Assembly: GCA_016284975.1 (NCBI GenBank)
Contig: JAEEPV010000128.1
Location: forward strand, 1 to 7,413
Direction of reading: 5' to 3'
DNA length: 7,413 nucleotides
Source: Solobacterium sp.
Lineage (GTDB): Bacteria > Bacillota_I > Bacilli_A > Erysipelotrichales > Erysipelotrichaceae
A program made the translations under genes and the position numbers. Below the pieces are notes generated by a model, which was not told the DNA's origin, did not search any database, and saw only the letters and a program-made list of their open reading frames with translations. Below are positions 6,140 through 7,413 of this stretch, piece after piece. How positions within the stretch are numbered: position 1 is the first letter of the stretch; the number at the start of each line of letters is the position of its first letter.

Positions 6140-6514
6140 TCAGTTTTCCTTCTGAAATACCATTTTTCCTGTACCTTCATTTCCTCCGTGCAGTGTCAGA
6201 TTCTCCGGTGTCCAATCCATCGGCAGGCTCTGACCCTCGAGCACGATCTCGGTTTCCGTCCAGATGAGGGAATGCGGTTCGTCAAAGATATTCAGGGTTC
6301 CGGTTCCGTCTTCATTCAGAACCATTGTGACTTCTTCGCCTTCTGCCTGGATATTCGCCAGCAGCTTTCCGGCATCGGTTCCTTCCGAATCCACGAGTTC
6401 TGTTAGTTTATAGGTGCCTTCAACGGGAAGGGGCTCTGGTTCTTTTTCGTTTTGACACCCGGCAAGGCTGAAAAGCAGTCCAAGCACGGTAATTTTGAAT
6501 AACAGTCTGCGCAT
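6140..6514 (-). CDS. Small lipoprotein, possibly lipocalin-like
   Basis: The 124-residue protein begins MRRLLFKITVLGLLFSLAGC, a short signal peptide with lipobox LAGC and lipidated Cys20, followed by an acidic linker (QNEKEPEPLP). The mature part, about 95 residues, reads as a beta-rich domain: GTYKLTEL opens it, then VTMVLNEDGTGTLNI, LIWTETEIVLEG, a Trp near 101, NLTLHG and KMVFQK. This order resembles the small lipocalin-like lipoproteins found often in Firmicutes, but the match is by style only and no ligand is suggested. AGGAG lies about 9 bases before the ATG. A TATAAT is present upstream and a terminator downstream, so the gene looks monocistronic. It is not clearly related to the larger lipoprotein to its left. 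Confidence 0.82.
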   Translation of the reverse strand: MRRLLFKITVLGLLFSLAGCQNEKEPEPLPVEGTYKLTELVDSEGTDAGKLLANIQAEGEEVTMVLNEDGTGTLNIFDEPHSLIWTETEIVLEGQSLPMDWTPENLTLHGGNEGTGKMVFQKEN

Positions 6515-6539
6515 TTCGAGTCTCTCCTGCAGCTTTTAT

Positions 6540-6570
6540 ATTATATTATTCCTCATTAATTTGCTGTCCG
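6540..6570 (-). promoter_or_regulatory. Putative promoter of the small lipoprotein gene
   Basis: TATAAT (6545 to 6540, minus strand) sits in an A/T-rich stretch 25 bases before the start at 6514. A possible -35, CGGACA (6570 to 6565), is 19 bases away, or 16 bases if the overlapping TAATAT (6548 to 6543) is used as the -10. The -10 is convincing; the -35 is not. Confidence 0.45.
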
Positions 6571-6726
6571 GAACGCCCAAAAAGGCAAAATGTAATCGCT
6601 TTCGGAGCCAAAACCATGAAAATTTCTGTCATTTGGTTGGAAATGAAACGGTTTTCAGAGAAAAACAGCCCTTGAAGCCTTCCGGATGAACCCCTGAAAA
6701 AAGTTTAAATATGTTGAAAATAATGC
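6571..6726. other. Divergent intergenic DNA with no gene; A/T-rich element before the rpsJ promoter
   Basis: No reading frame with a credible ribosome binding site was found here. The right end (about 6697-6726) is rich in A and T runs directly before the rpsJ -35 box, which fits an UP-element-like stretch of the kind seen before strong ribosomal promoters. The remainder shows only weak, imperfect dyads. Confidence 0.4.
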
Positions 6727-6755
6727 TTGCAATGGGTTTTTTGCGGTGCTACTAT
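6727..6755 (+). promoter_or_regulatory. Sigma-A promoter of the S10 operon
   Basis: TTGCAA (6727-6732) and TACTAT (6750-6755) are separated by exactly 17 bases, and A/T-rich DNA lies upstream. Transcription would begin near 6761-6763, giving an untranslated leader of about 130 bases before rpsJ. Each box has one or two mismatches to consensus, but spacing and position make this the most convincing promoter in the window. Confidence 0.75.
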
Positions 6756-6775
6756 TGTGAGGCACTCGCGTAGAC

Positions 6776-6867
6776 GTGGGAGATTGCCGGCACGCTGACA
6801 AGCGTTGTCATTCCTAGGCGTGATAACCGGGGAACTCACACCGAGCGATCCGACACAGGAAGTCGGA
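6776..6867 (+). promoter_or_regulatory. Structured 5' leader of the S10 operon (candidate ribosomal-protein leader)
   Basis: The predicted leader holds a long, nested hairpin. CCGG, CACGC and TGACA run without a break from 6787 to 6800, and each pairs with its complement on the 3' side: TGTCA at 6806-6810, GCGTG at 6818-6822 and CCGG at 6827-6830. The 3' side has bulges of 7 and 4 bases. An outer helix of GTGGGAG (6776-6782) with CTCACAC (6835-6841), one mismatch, encloses it. A second hairpin, TCCGAC/GTCGGA (6849-6854 with 6862-6867), lies just before the ribosome binding site. S10 operons are autoregulated by L4 through the leader in gamma-proteobacteria; a similar role here is inference, and the protein ligand is unknown. 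Confidence 0.6.
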
Positions 6868-6890
6868 GTGAAATAAAGGAGGAAAATTTC

Positions 6891-7202
6891 ATGGCAAAAA
6901 ATTCTGTAAGAATTCGCTTGAAGGCTTACGAGAACAGAAGTCTGGACGCTGCTTCCAAGAAGATCGTTGAATCAGCGAACAGCCACGGCGCTAAGAAGGT
7001 TGTCGGTCCGGTACCGCTGCCTACAGACCGTGAAGTCGTTACGGTGCTCCGTGCCGTCCATAAGTATAAGGACAGCCGTGAGCAGTTCGAGATCCGCACG
7101 CACAAGAGACTGATTGAGATCATCGGCCCGACAGAGGAAACAATCGATGCACTCACAAGACTCGATCTGCCGAGCGGTGTCGACATCGAAATCAAACTGT
7201 AA
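6891..7202 (+). CDS. rpsJ: Small ribosomal subunit protein S10 (uS10)
   Basis: The full 103-residue S10 protein is present, matching the normal family length. Recognisable stretches include [20 protein letters not shown] near the start, the GPVPLPT loop (residues 39-45) that precedes the extended hairpin reaching into the 30S head, [15 protein letters not shown] (63-77) and the ending [12 protein letters not shown]10 is part of the 30S head and, in many bacteria, also takes part in transcription antitermination as NusE. AAGGAGG (6876-6882) precedes the ATG by 8 bases. The gene is first in the S10 operon, with its own promoter and structured leader, and is followed after 22 bases by rplC. Confidence 0.99.
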   Translation: MAKNSVRIRLKAYENRSLDAASKKIVESANSHGAKKVVGPVPLPTDREVVTVLRAVHKYKDSREQFEIRTHKRLIEIIGPTEETIDALTRLDLPSGVDIEIKL

Positions 7203-7224
7203 AGAAAGGACTCGGAATTAAAGA

Positions 7225-7413
7225 ATGAAAGGTATCTTAGGAAGAAAGCTGGGGATGACCCAGGTATTCACCATCGACGGTGCGCTGATTCCGGTCACTG
7301 TCATCGAAGTTCAGCCGAACATCGTTCTTCAGAAGAAGACAAAAGAGACAGACGGCTACGAAGCACTGCAGCTGGGTTATGAGGACATCAAGGAATCCAG
7401 AGCAACCAAGGCA
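7225..7413 (+). CDS. rplC: Large ribosomal subunit protein L3 (uL3), 3' end missing
   Basis: The first 63 residues of L3 are visible before the window ends. The opening [15 protein letters not shown] is the typical bacterial L3 start, and [16 protein letters not shown] (24-39) with [10 protein letters not shown] (44-53) follows the family pattern. L3 is an early 50S assembly protein that reaches towards the peptidyl transferase centre. An in-frame TAA at 7219-7221 rules out an earlier start. The Shine-Dalgarno is weak: AAAGGA (7205-7210) is rather far upstream and a shorter GGA (7214-7216) is closer, so translation may depend partly on the ribosomes leaving rpsJ. The order rpsJ-rplC is the standard S10 operon order. 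Confidence 0.98.
   Translation, partial: MKGILGRKLGMTQVFTIDGALIPVTVIEVQPNIVLQKKTKETDGYEALQLGYEDIKESRATKA

Noticed and set aside
6595..6645. Imperfect dyad (AACCATGA and TCATTTGGTT) in the divergent intergenic region
   Set aside because: The arms need a two-base bulge and there is no clear link to a promoter or gene start.

Overview
The window looks like a chromosomal segment of a low-to-moderate G+C Firmicute (Bacillota). The protein style suggests the Erysipelotrichaceae or relatives, but this is an impression from sequence style, not a database result. Supporting signs are strong AGGAGG-type ribosome binding sites, a DUF975 membrane protein, small lipoproteins with classical lipoboxes, and an S10 ribosomal-protein operon start of Firmicutes type (rpsJ then rplC).

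Layout from left to right. Positions 1-1020 hold the 3' part of a family GH5 glucanase/cellulase gene (+), cut by the window edge. It is followed by a DUF975 integral membrane protein (1076-1759, +) with a clear intrinsic terminator. A second + strand unit has a barstar-like small protein (1964-2260) whose stop overlaps the start of an acyltransferase-3 family membrane enzyme (2257-3297). The acyltransferase meets, with no spacer, a convergent minus-strand operon. That operon runs from a secreted two-domain lipoprotein (5994 down to 5008) to a 568-residue protein with two N-terminal XRE-type helix-turn-helix units and a large unrecognised C-terminal region (5004 down to 3298). The hairpin that ends this operon spans both convergent stop codons. 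A small monocistronic lipoprotein gene follows (6514-6140, -), with its own terminator. A 376-base divergent intergenic region then carries a well-formed promoter and a structured 5' leader for rpsJ (6891-7202) and rplC (7225 to the window end).

Functional reading. Apart from the housekeeping S10 operon, almost everything concerns the cell envelope or exterior: a glucan-cleaving enzyme, a multi-pass membrane protein, an O-acyltransferase likely to modify a surface glycan, and two lipoproteins. The least explained unit is the lipoprotein plus double-HTH pair. The two genes are 3 bases apart and appear translationally coupled, and the regulator carries a dense Cys/His cluster in its unknown domain. 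It is the best candidate here for an undescribed system, possibly an extracytoplasmic lipoprotein paired with a cytoplasmic, perhaps metal- or redox-responsive, DNA-binding protein. That role is inference. No tRNA, rRNA, CRISPR array, insertion sequence or prophage gene was seen.
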